This document shows positions 34,984 through 43,023 of a stretch of DNA of 64,000 nt, in pieces (within the stretch, counting starts at the first letter, position 1; each line of letters starts with the position of its first letter). The notes beneath the pieces were generated by a model. The model did not search any database and was not told the DNA's origin. It saw nothing but the letters and a program-made list of their open reading frames with translations. A program made the translations under genes and the position numbers. The DNA is from Acinetobacter gyllenbergii CIP 110306 = MTCC 11365 (GTDB lineage Bacteria > Pseudomonadota > Gammaproteobacteria > Pseudomonadales > Moraxellaceae). The stretch covers positions 1 through 64,000 of the forward strand of contig NZ_ATGG01000006.1 in NCBI RefSeq assembly GCF_000413855.1. Reading direction: 5' to 3'.

Positions 34984-35904
34984 ATGTCGCATATTTCTGT
35001 CTTACTTCATGAAACCGTTGATGGCGTATTGGCAGGTCGCGATACTGGTATTTTTGTTGATGCGACTTTTGGTCGTGGCGGACACACCCAGCTATTACTG
35101 TCCAAATTAGATGCCAATGCGCGTGTCTATGCTTTTGATAAAGATCCACAAGCCCTTGAAGTTGCTGCACAATTAGAACAAGAAGACTCGCGCTTTAAAA
35201 TCATTCATGCCAGTTTTGCCGATATTCAAACAGAACTTGCCAACATTGGCATCACTGAAGTGGATGGGATCATGGCGGACCTTGGGGTTTCATCACCACA
35301 ACTCGATCAGGCAGAACGTGGTTTTAGCTTTATGCAAAACGGGCCACTGGATATGCGTATGGACAATTCGCAAGGCCCAACAGCTGCACAATGGTTACTT
35401 GAAATTGAAGAAGAAAAACTCGCAAATATTATTTACCAATATGGTGAAGAACGTTATAGCCGCCGTATTGCCAAAGCGATTAAACTGGCAGGGGAAATGA
35501 CCACAACGGCACAACTGGCAGAGGTGGTCAAAACAGCACATCCAAAGTGGGAAAAGCATAAGCATCCTGCCACACGAACCTTCCAAGCGATTCGTATTGC
35601 CATTAACAAAGAACTTGATGATATCGAGAGCTTTTTACCGCAAGCTGTCAGTTTGTTAAAAGCAACGGGGCAATTGGCCGTGATTAGCTTTCATTCTTTG
35701 GAAGATCGTTTAATTAAGCAGTTTATCCAAAAAGAATCGAGCTTACCTGAAGATTCGGGTTGGGGCATGCCTCAAGCACAGGTGGATACTCGACGTTTAA
35801 AGAAAGTCTCTCGTATTCGTGCGAGTGAAGCAGAAGTAAAAGCAAATCCTCGTTCACGTAGTGCGTGGCTACGTGTGGCAGAGCGTTTAGAGCAAAAAGG
35901 CTGA
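34984..35904 (+). CDS. rsmH: 16S rRNA (cytosine1402-N4)-methyltransferase
   Basis: A 306-residue SAM-dependent methyltransferase (formerly MraW). HISVLLHETV opens the family, DATFGRGGHT holds the SAM loop, MADLGVSSPQLD and GPLDMRM follow, and ISFHSLEDR is near the end. It methylates C1402 in the decoding centre of 16S rRNA. It is the first gene of a six-gene cell-wall cluster; ftsL starts 2 nt after its stop. Confidence 0.95.
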   Translation: MSHISVLLHETVDGVLAGRDTGIFVDATFGRGGHTQLLLSKLDANARVYAFDKDPQALEVAAQLEQEDSRFKIIHASFADIQTELANIGITEVDGIMADLGVSSPQLDQAERGFSFMQNGPLDMRMDNSQGPTAAQWLLEIEEEKLANIIYQYGEERYSRRIAKAIKLAGEMTTTAQLAEVVKTAHPKWEKHKHPATRTFQAIRIAINKELDDIESFLPQAVSLLKATGQLAVISFHSLEDRLIKQFIQKESSLPEDSGWGMPQAQVDTRRLKKVSRIRASEAEVKANPRSRSAWLRVAERLEQKG

Positions 35905-35906
35905 GA

Positions 35907-36245
35907 ATGAACAACAACAATGATGATGACGTGATATCAAGTAGCAGAAAGGGACTGAAAAAGGTTGCTGTTTATGCTGTACTCGTTGCACTGGTGTTCA
36001 CCAGTGCAATGATGGTGGTATTTCAGGTATTTGAATATCGTCATGATTATCGTGACTTGAGTGCATATATGCGTGAACGAGATGATTTAAACGCAGAATG
36101 GGGGCGTTTATTGATTGAGCAGCAAACCTTTGGGGCAACCGCCCAGATCGGTTCACGCGCAGTGACGCAACTCCGTATGTTCTCACCACCAGCGACACAG
36201 ACGGTTGTGATTTCTTTACCTATGACTTCAAAGCAAGATAAATAA
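35907..36245 (+). CDS. ftsL: Cell division protein FtsL
   Basis: A 112-residue bitopic membrane protein: about 25 cytoplasmic residues (Asn/Asp-rich start), one hydrophobic segment (VAVYAVLVALVFTSAMMVVF), then a periplasmic heptad-repeat helix (EWGRLLIEQQTF). FtsL joins FtsB and FtsQ to activate FtsWI. The ATG at 35907 gives a normal start; a frame from 35865 overlaps rsmH. Similarity is low as usual for FtsL, and position between rsmH and ftsI supports the name. Confidence 0.88.
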   Translation: MNNNNDDDVISSSRKGLKKVAVYAVLVALVFTSAMMVVFQVFEYRHDYRDLSAYMRERDDLNAEWGRLLIEQQTFGATAQIGSRAVTQLRMFSPPATQTVVISLPMTSKQDK

Positions 36246-36255
36246 GGCATGCTGT

Positions 36256-38085
36256 ATGGCAGATAAGCGAAGCAAACCAATACGAAAAAAACAGCAGTCC
36301 ATTTCTGAAAGACCGACCCTTACTTTAGATATGTGGCGATTTTACTTGCTTTGGGGCACTGTGCTGCTGTGCTTTGTGGTGCTGATTGCGCGTGCTTTCT
36401 ATGTGCAGGTGGTCAATAAAGACTTTCTGCAAAATAAAGCCAATGCCAATATTCTGCGGACGGAGCGATTGGAGGCGATGCGTGGCGTGATCAGTGATCG
36501 TCACGGCGTACCTTTGGCGATTAGTACGCCGATCATGAAAATTGTGATTGACCCGAGAGATTATTGGGACACGAAACAGCAATTTGATGAAATTACCGCG
36601 GAGCTGAAAAAAGATCCGAATAACCGTAAATTAAAACGCCAATTGCCTGATAAAAACTTGAATCTTGATGAGTTGGCAGATGCTGTTGGGGTTGATCGTG
36701 CAGATTTGAAAAAACAAATGCAGGCGCGTCCACGCTCACGCTATTTGGTCTTACAAAAAGAAATTCCACCGCAACAAGCGGACTTGATCACCAAGCGTAA
36801 TTTCCAGGGTGTTTATGCTGAGAAAAGCTATAAGCGCTACTATCCGCAGCCGCAACCGAATGCTCAGATTATTGGGTTGACCAATAGTGAAGGGGTCGGG
36901 ATTGAAGGCTTGGAAATGCAGCTGAATAAACAGTTGTCAGGTGTTGATGGCGAGCAAAAAATTATTCGGGATAAAAAGGGCAACCGCCTCAAAGTTTCTG
37001 AAGTCATTAAAGAAGTCGAGTCGGGTGAAAATGTCACCCTGAGTATCGACTCGCGTTTGCAATATATTATGTACCGTGAATTGACTGCGGCAGGTGTGGC
37101 CAATAATGCCCGCTCAGCAACGGCGATTGCGGTGGATGTCAAAACGGGTGAAATTTTGGCGATGACCAGTTGGCCATCGTATAACCCGAATGATAAAAAT
37201 GGTCTTAGCAACAAAGATGCGATGCGTAACCGTGGCGCGATTGATATGTTTGAGCCAGGCTCAACCATGAAACCTTTTACCGTGGCTGCGGCGTTGGAAA
37301 GTGGTAAATATACCCCAAATACCATCGTCAACACTTCACCAGGTTCAATGCGTTTAGGTTGGCATACCATTCGTGATACGCATAACTATGGTGCCTTAAC
37401 AGTTTCTGGCGTGATTATTAAATCTTCGAACGTCGGTTCGGCCAAGATTGCACTCTCTTTACCTAAAGATACGGTACCGTCTTTCTTTAGACGTGCGGGC
37501 TTTGGGCATCGTTCGGCGGTTAAATTCCCAGGTGAAAGTGCTGGTTTACTCTATTCAGGCGATAAGCTGAATCCGTCTCAATTAGGGACCATGGCCTATG
37601 GTTATGGCTTGAATGCGACCATTTTGCAGGTCGCACAAGGTTATGCCATGTTGGCGAATCATGGTGTGCAAATGCCCCTGAGCTTGCGTAAGTTAGACAA
37701 AGCCCCTGAAGGTACGCAAGTCTTAGCCCCTAAAATTGCGGATCAAGTACTGACCATGCTTGAACAAGTAACCATGCCAGGCGGAACCGCGAAACAAGCG
37801 GTAATCCCCGGTTATCGTGTCGGCGGTAAAACAGGGACGGCACATAAATTACGTGCCGACCGTAAAGGCTATTCAAACAGCGAATATCGTGCTTTATTTG
37901 CAGGGGTTGCGCCGATCAGTGATCCTCGTTTAGCCATGATTGTGGTGGTTGAAAATCCACAAGGTCGCTACTACGGTGGTTTGGTGGCAGCACCCGTATT
38001 TGCACGTATTATGCAAGAGTCCTTACGTTTACTGAACGTACCTTTAGATAAGCCCCTTGATACTTCTATAAAATCCAATCCGTAG
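36256..38085 (+). CDS. ftsI: Septal peptidoglycan transpeptidase FtsI (PBP3)
   Basis: A 609-residue class B penicillin-binding protein. After a short basic tail and one membrane segment (residues about 30-50) come the dimerisation domain with RGVISDRHGVPLA and the transpeptidase with STMK (S336 active serine), SSN (390-392) and KTGT (525-528). It crosslinks peptidoglycan at the septum and is a beta-lactam target. AAGG lies about 8 nt before the ATG. Confidence 0.95.
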   Translation: MADKRSKPIRKKQQSISERPTLTLDMWRFYLLWGTVLLCFVVLIARAFYVQVVNKDFLQNKANANILRTERLEAMRGVISDRHGVPLAISTPIMKIVIDPRDYWDTKQQFDEITAELKKDPNNRKLKRQLPDKNLNLDELADAVGVDRADLKKQMQARPRSRYLVLQKEIPPQQADLITKRNFQGVYAEKSYKRYYPQPQPNAQIIGLTNSEGVGIEGLEMQLNKQLSGVDGEQKIIRDKKGNRLKVSEVIKEVESGENVTLSIDSRLQYIMYRELTAAGVANNARSATAIAVDVKTGEILAMTSWPSYNPNDKNGLSNKDAMRNRGAIDMFEPGSTMKPFTVAAALESGKYTPNTIVNTSPGSMRLGWHTIRDTHNYGALTVSGVIIKSSNVGSAKIALSLPKDTVPSFFRRAGFGHRSAVKFPGESAGLLYSGDKLNPSQLGTMAYGYGLNATILQVAQGYAMLANHGVQMPLSLRKLDKAPEGTQVLAPKIADQVLTMLEQVTMPGGTAKQAVIPGYRVGGKTGTAHKLRADRKGYSNSEYRALFAGVAPISDPRLAMIVVVENPQGRYYGGLVAAPVFARIMQESLRLLNVPLDKPLDTSIKSNP

Positions 38086-38092
38086 GTAGATT

Positions 38093-39592
38093 ATGTCGAT
38101 TCGTTTTCAACAGATACATCCGATCAACATCGATGCGGCTTGGTATACACAGCCTTTTCAAGGCTTTTGTCTAGACAGTCGCAAGGTTGAACAAGGGCAG
38201 ATTTTTATTGCACTGAGTAGTTATAGCCAACCTGAAAAAACCCGCCAATTTGCACAAAATGCTTTGGATGCAGGTGCATTGGCGATCATTAGCGAGACTG
38301 CTTTAGGTTTTGCGAATGAGTGGGTTTGTCCAGATGTGCGCTATTTGATGGGTGAGTGGCAAAAGCAATATTTGCAAGCGGTTGATCCTGTAACCACATT
38401 GCGTGGAATTGCAGTCACAGGAACCAATGGTAAAACCACGATTTCACGTCTAATCGCAGAGTTGGTGAGTTCACAAGGCAAGGGTTGCGCAGTCATGGGC
38501 ACCACGGGTAATGGGATTTTGCCGAATTTAACCCCATCAACACATACCACTTTGGATGCTTTACAATTACAACTCGCCCTGCATGATTATGCTAAACAGG
38601 GGGCAAGCTTTGTGGCATTGGAAGCTAGCTCTCATGGTTTGGAGCAAGGCCGCCTGAATGGCTGTGAACTTGAAATCGCGGTGTATAGCAATTTAAGCCG
38701 TGATCATTTGGATTATCACGGGACTTTGGAGGCGTATGCCGAAGCTAAAGCTTTGTTATTCAAATTCACAACTTTAAAGGCTGTGGTCATTAATCTTGAT
38801 GATGCATATGCACATCTGATGTTGAATGCTGCGAAAGCCAATCCAGCACAACCTAAAATTCTGACTTATTCTTTGACTCAGACGACAGCGGATTATTATA
38901 TTGCGGATTTGCAATATCGTTTGAGTGGAGCAAGTTTTACGTTAATTGCTCCGACAGGTCACTATGTGGTGCAAAGTCCATTACTTGGGCAGTTTAATGT
39001 TGAGAATTTATTGGCCAGCCTGATTGCGGCAGAGTATGCCGGTTTTAGCTTGGCAGATTTAGTCCAGTTTGTACCGCAGCTCCAAGGTGCACCGGGGCGT
39101 ATGCAGGTGATTCAGGATGCAGAGCGTTTATTTGTGGTGGATTATGCACATACCCCTGATGCCTTGATTCAGGTATTAACGACATTAAAGCGTCATGTCA
39201 CGGGTCAGCTTTGGGCGGTATTTGGTTGTGGTGGCGACCGGGATCGTGGCAAACGTCCATTGATGACACAGGCTGCATTGGATCATGCCAATCCCGTTGT
39301 GCTTACCTCGGATAATCCGCGAACTGAAAATCCTGAACAGATTTTTGCGGATATGAAGCAAAGCATCAATTTCGCAGAACATGAGATGCATGAAATTCAT
39401 GATCGTCGTGAAGCGATTAAATTTGTGGTCGCACAAGCTCAAGCGGGTGATATTGTGGTGATTGCAGGTAAGGGACATGAAAACTATCAAGAGATTGATG
39501 GGGTTCGTCACTGGTTTGATGATGTGGTTGAGGTGCAGTCTGCGATTGCTGCACAGCCACATTCTGTCGATTCAGCATATTCTGCGCAATAA
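38093..39592 (+). CDS. murE: UDP-MurNAc-tripeptide synthetase
   Basis: A 499-residue Mur ligase adding the third amino acid to UDP-MurNAc-L-Ala-D-Glu. The ATP loop is TGTNGKT (109-115) and DNPR (407-410) marks enzymes using meso-diaminopimelate. LDSRKVEQGQIFIAL in the N-terminal domain binds the UDP-MurNAc part. It starts 7 nt after ftsI, with AGGTAG as ribosome site. Confidence 0.95.
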   Translation: MSIRFQQIHPINIDAAWYTQPFQGFCLDSRKVEQGQIFIALSSYSQPEKTRQFAQNALDAGALAIISETALGFANEWVCPDVRYLMGEWQKQYLQAVDPVTTLRGIAVTGTNGKTTISRLIAELVSSQGKGCAVMGTTGNGILPNLTPSTHTTLDALQLQLALHDYAKQGASFVALEASSHGLEQGRLNGCELEIAVYSNLSRDHLDYHGTLEAYAEAKALLFKFTTLKAVVINLDDAYAHLMLNAAKANPAQPKILTYSLTQTTADYYIADLQYRLSGASFTLIAPTGHYVVQSPLLGQFNVENLLASLIAAEYAGFSLADLVQFVPQLQGAPGRMQVIQDAERLFVVDYAHTPDALIQVLTTLKRHVTGQLWAVFGCGGDRDRGKRPLMTQAALDHANPVVLTSDNPRTENPEQIFADMKQSINFAEHEMHEIHDRREAIKFVVAQAQAGDIVVIAGKGHENYQEIDGVRHWFDDVVEVQSAIAAQPHSVDSAYSAQ

Positions 39593-39614
39593 GCTTAAAA
39601 GGTAAATAAAGCAT

Positions 39615-41012
39615 ATGCATACTTCAACGACCAGTACCGTTCCATTACAAGCTTGGACCGCAGAACAATTACAACAAGCGACCCAAGGCGAGTGGTTTCA
39701 GCACAATATTCCACAAGGTGAAATTAAACGTATTTTAACCGACTCACGTCATGCCGAAGCTGGTGATGCTTTTCTCGCCTTAAAAGGTGAGCGTTTTGAT
39801 GCGCATACTTTTGTCGCGCAAGTTGCGAAGCAAGGTTGTCAAATTGCCATTGTCGAACATCCTGTTGATGCAGATATTGCACAGTTGATCGTCAAAGATA
39901 CCCGTCTGGCGTTGGGGCAGCTCGGTGCTTATCGCCGTCAACAGAATTCACAGCTCAAAGTGATTGCTTTGACAGGTAGTAGTGGCAAAACCACCACTAA
40001 AGAAATGTTGGGCAGTATTTTATCTCGTTTGGCACCGACCTTAATTACCCGTGGCAACCTGAATAATGATTTGGGCGTGCCGATGATGTTGCTTGAGCTA
40101 CGTCCTGAGCATCAATATGCTGTGATGGAGTTGGGCGCGAGTCATCAAGGTGAAATTGATTACACCTCGAATTTGGTGCAGCCGCATGTGGCAGGCATTT
40201 TGAATATTGGTACCGCACATCTGGGTGAGTTTGGTGGACGCGAGGGCATTTGCCGTGCTAAATCAGAAATCTATGCGCATATCTTGCCTGAAGGGATTGC
40301 GATCGTCCCTGCGCAGGATGATTTTAGTGAGACCATTCGCCAAAATGCACAAGCACATTCAAGCTTGAGTTTTGGGGAAGGTGGTGATGTATTTGCAACC
40401 GAAGTTCAGCTGCATCCTCAATCGGCGCAATTTAATTTGCATACACCACAGGGGATGCGTGCAGTGAATTTGCCATTTGCAGGCGCGCATAATGTCCAGA
40501 ATGCCGCTGCAGCGACTGCTTTTGCACTCGCGCTTGGTATTGCACTGGATGATATTGTACAAGGTCTGGAGCAAGCGCAAGGGGCGAAAGGTCGGTTAAA
40601 CTTTATTCAACACCAAAATCATTTATTTATTGATGATACCTATAATGCCAATCCAACTTCGATGCGTGCAGCAGCACAGGTTTTGTTGCAGCAGCAAGGC
40701 TTAAAAGTCATGGTGATGGGAGATATTGGGGAACTCGGTGAAAGCAGTTGGCAAGAACATCATGATTTAGGGCACGATTTAGCAATGTTGCCGCTGGATC
40801 AATTGGTTGTGGTCGGGGAGTTTGCAACCGCTGCACAACAGGGCTCAGCCAATGCAGCAAAGTTACATGCCTTTGCCTCTCAAACAGAAGCATTACCGTT
40901 TTTAATTAATTTAGTCCAAACACATCAACCCCAGTCAATGAGTTTCCTATTCAAAGGGTCTCGTTATACCCATATGGAAACGTTGATGGCTGACTTGATG
41001 GAGAAAATTTAA
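39615..41012 (+). CDS. murF: UDP-MurNAc-tripeptide:D-Ala-D-Ala ligase
   Basis: A 465-residue Mur ligase that adds D-alanyl-D-alanine to make the UDP-MurNAc-pentapeptide. TGSSGKTT (120-127) is the ATP loop; NDLGVPMMLLEL, MELGASHQGEI and DDTYNANPTSMRAA are MurF hallmarks. AAAGG precedes the ATG. Its TAA stop directly abuts the mraY ATG, so both are probably coupled. Confidence 0.95.
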   Translation: MHTSTTSTVPLQAWTAEQLQQATQGEWFQHNIPQGEIKRILTDSRHAEAGDAFLALKGERFDAHTFVAQVAKQGCQIAIVEHPVDADIAQLIVKDTRLALGQLGAYRRQQNSQLKVIALTGSSGKTTTKEMLGSILSRLAPTLITRGNLNNDLGVPMMLLELRPEHQYAVMELGASHQGEIDYTSNLVQPHVAGILNIGTAHLGEFGGREGICRAKSEIYAHILPEGIAIVPAQDDFSETIRQNAQAHSSLSFGEGGDVFATEVQLHPQSAQFNLHTPQGMRAVNLPFAGAHNVQNAAAATAFALALGIALDDIVQGLEQAQGAKGRLNFIQHQNHLFIDDTYNANPTSMRAAAQVLLQQQGLKVMVMGDIGELGESSWQEHHDLGHDLAMLPLDQLVVVGEFATAAQQGSANAAKLHAFASQTEALPFLINLVQTHQPQSMSFLFKGSRYTHMETLMADLMEKI

Positions 41013-42131
41013 ATGTTGTTATGGTTATTTGAACAATTGGCGGACTATAACAGTTCGTTTCAAGTTGTTCGTTATTTAACATTACGCTCTTTATTGAGTT
41101 TGCTGACGGCCTTGACGATCGGACTGGTGCTAGGCCCTGTCATGATTCGTAAATTACAAGCATTAAAATATGGTCAGGCGGTGAGCTCTTTTGCGCCTGA
41201 AAACCATGCCAAAAAAATGGGGACCCCAACCATGGGCGGGATTTTAATCCTGCTTTCGATTGGAATCAGTACGCTATTGTGGGCGGATTTATCCAATCCT
41301 TATGTCTGGATTGTGCTGGGCGTCATGGTGGTGTTCGGTGCTGTGGGTTGGGCGGATGACTGGATTAAAGTTCGTTATAAAGACAATGCGGGTTTGCCTG
41401 CACGTAAGAAATTTTTCTGGACCTCAGTGGCTTCGCTTGGTGCAGGTATTGCACTATATGTCATTGCAAAACAGCAAGATAGTGTGGTTCATACCGCGAA
41501 TATGCTGGATTTGTTGATTCCATTCTTTAAAAATCTCTCTATTCCACTTTCCGCGATCCCATTAGGTTTGGCATTTATTGGATTCACCTATCTGGTGATT
41601 AATGGCGCATCTAATGCGGTCAATTTGACCGATGGTCTGGATGGCTTAGCGATTATGCCGATTGTGATGGTGGCCGCAGGTTTAGGGGTATTTGCTTATT
41701 TATCTGGTGATATCCGTTTTGCCAATTATTTGCATATTCCTTATGTTAAATATACCTCTGAACTGGTAGTGATCTGTTCAGCGATGGTCGGTGCGGGTTT
41801 GGCTTTCCTTTGGTACAATGCGCACCCAGCCCAAGTCTTTATGGGTGATGTCGGTGCCTTGGCGCTTGGTGCAATGCTTGGTACGATTGCGGTGATGGTT
41901 CGTCAGGAAATCGTATTTGCCATTATGGGCGGTGTGTTTGTGATGGAAGCGGTTTCGGTGTTCTTGCAGATCGGTTCATTGCGGATGCGCAATAAGCGCG
42001 TATTCTTGATGGCCCCTTTGCATCATCATTATGAAAAGCAAGGTTGGAAGGAAACCCAAGTCGTGATTCGTTTCTGGATCATTACTATTTTCCTCGTGGT
42101 ATTGGGCTTAATGACGCTAAAATTACGTTAA
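41013..42131 (+). CDS. mraY: Phospho-MurNAc-pentapeptide transferase
   Basis: A 372-residue membrane protein with ten segments that transfers phospho-MurNAc-pentapeptide to undecaprenyl phosphate, making lipid [19 protein letters not shown] (the aspartate pair), [10 protein letters not shown] and [12 protein letters not shown] are the family motifs, and PLHHHYE is the late histidine cluster. It is the last dcw gene here; murD, ftsW and murG do not follow. Confidence 0.96.
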   Translation: MLLWLFEQLADYNSSFQVVRYLTLRSLLSLLTALTIGLVLGPVMIRKLQALKYGQAVSSFAPENHAKKMGTPTMGGILILLSIGISTLLWADLSNPYVWIVLGVMVVFGAVGWADDWIKVRYKDNAGLPARKKFFWTSVASLGAGIALYVIAKQQDSVVHTANMLDLLIPFFKNLSIPLSAIPLGLAFIGFTYLVINGASNAVNLTDGLDGLAIMPIVMVAAGLGVFAYLSGDIRFANYLHIPYVKYTSELVVICSAMVGAGLAFLWYNAHPAQVFMGDVGALALGAMLGTIAVMVRQEIVFAIMGGVFVMEAVSVFLQIGSLRMRNKRVFLMAPLHHHYEKQGWKETQVVIRFWIITIFLVVLGLMTLKLR

Positions 42132-42147
42132 ACCAAGATTCAAAAAG

Positions 42148-42173
42148 AAGCTGGTGATCACCAGCTTTTTTTA
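42148..42173 (+). terminator. Terminator ending the dcw cluster
   Basis: A 20-base perfect palindrome (42148-42167) followed by seven T residues, 16 nt after the mraY stop. Confidence 0.85.
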
Positions 42174-42189
42174 TGTTTGGAGAAAATAG

Positions 42190-43008
42190 ATGAGTTTGTT
42201 GATGTGTCCTGTTTGTCGCCAATCATTGAATTTGGTTGCGAATTCTTGGCAGTGTGAAAAAGGGCATCATTATGATGTAGCCAAACAGGGCTATGTCAAT
42301 TTGCATGTGGTCCAGCATAAGCATAGTAAAAGCCCAGGAGACACGCCAGAGTCGGTATTGGCACGTCGTGAGTTTTTGCAGGCAGGTTTTTATCAACCCT
42401 TACAACACGCAGTTGTGGCATTGTTACAACAATTGCAGCCCAAGGCTGTCTTGGACATTGGTTGTGGTGAAGGTTATTACACCAGTGCTATGCAAGCTTA
42501 TACCCAGCAATGTATTGGCGTAGATATTGCTAAAACAGCGGTACAACGTGCAGCGAAGTTAAATGACAAGGTAACTTGGGTGGTGGGAACGGGAGCAACA
42601 TTGCCAGTTCGGGATCATGTACTGGATCTTTGTACCAGTTTGTTTAGTCCAATACCGCAAGATGAAATCGTAAGAGTATTGCGTGATGATGGTTATTTAA
42701 TTGTGGTGACCCCTGCACCAAAACATCTCTATGATTTGCGTGAAGCCTTATTTGAGCAAGTTAATTTACATGAGCCAGAGAAGTTTGTGCAGCAGTTGGA
42801 TGCTCAGTTTGAGTTAATGCAAGCACAGATCGTTGAAGCACCCATGCAATTGGATCAGCAAGCATTAAAGAACTTAATTGCGATGACGCCATATGCCTAC
42901 AAAGCCAATCCTGAGCGCCGTAACGCCTTAGAGCAGGTACAGGGCTTTACAGCGACTGCAGCCTTTCAAATTTATTTATTTCAGAAAAAAAAGAAGCCAT
43001 CAATGTGA
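42190..43008 (+). CDS. rlmA: 23S rRNA (guanine745-N1)-methyltransferase
   Basis: A 272-residue methyltransferase. An N-terminal zinc finger with C6, C9, C22 and H26 fits RlmA, followed by VAKQGYVNL and the SAM loop LDIGCGEGYYT. RlmA modifies G745 in helix 35 of 23S rRNA. The related RlmAII (G748) is mainly Gram-positive. GGAG lies before the ATG. The terminator stem begins inside the last codons. Confidence 0.88.
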   Translation: MSLLMCPVCRQSLNLVANSWQCEKGHHYDVAKQGYVNLHVVQHKHSKSPGDTPESVLARREFLQAGFYQPLQHAVVALLQQLQPKAVLDIGCGEGYYTSAMQAYTQQCIGVDIAKTAVQRAAKLNDKVTWVVGTGATLPVRDHVLDLCTSLFSPIPQDEIVRVLRDDGYLIVVTPAPKHLYDLREALFEQVNLHEPEKFVQQLDAQFELMQAQIVEAPMQLDQQALKNLIAMTPYAYKANPERRNALEQVQGFTATAAFQIYLFQKKKKPSM

Positions 43009-43021
43009 TGGCTTCTTTTTT
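42987..43021. terminator. Bidirectional terminator overlapping rlmA end and facing ponA
   Basis: A 15-bp stem (42987-43001 with 43007-43021) with A-run and T-run. The left arm lies within the last rlmA codons and the TGA stop straddles the loop and right arm; it also ends the minus-strand ponA. Confidence 0.87.
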
Positions 43022-43023
43022 AT

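Noticed and set aside
36864..37370. A 168-codon antisense frame within ftsI
   Set aside because: It is fully inside a well-conserved gene and lacks any family feature.
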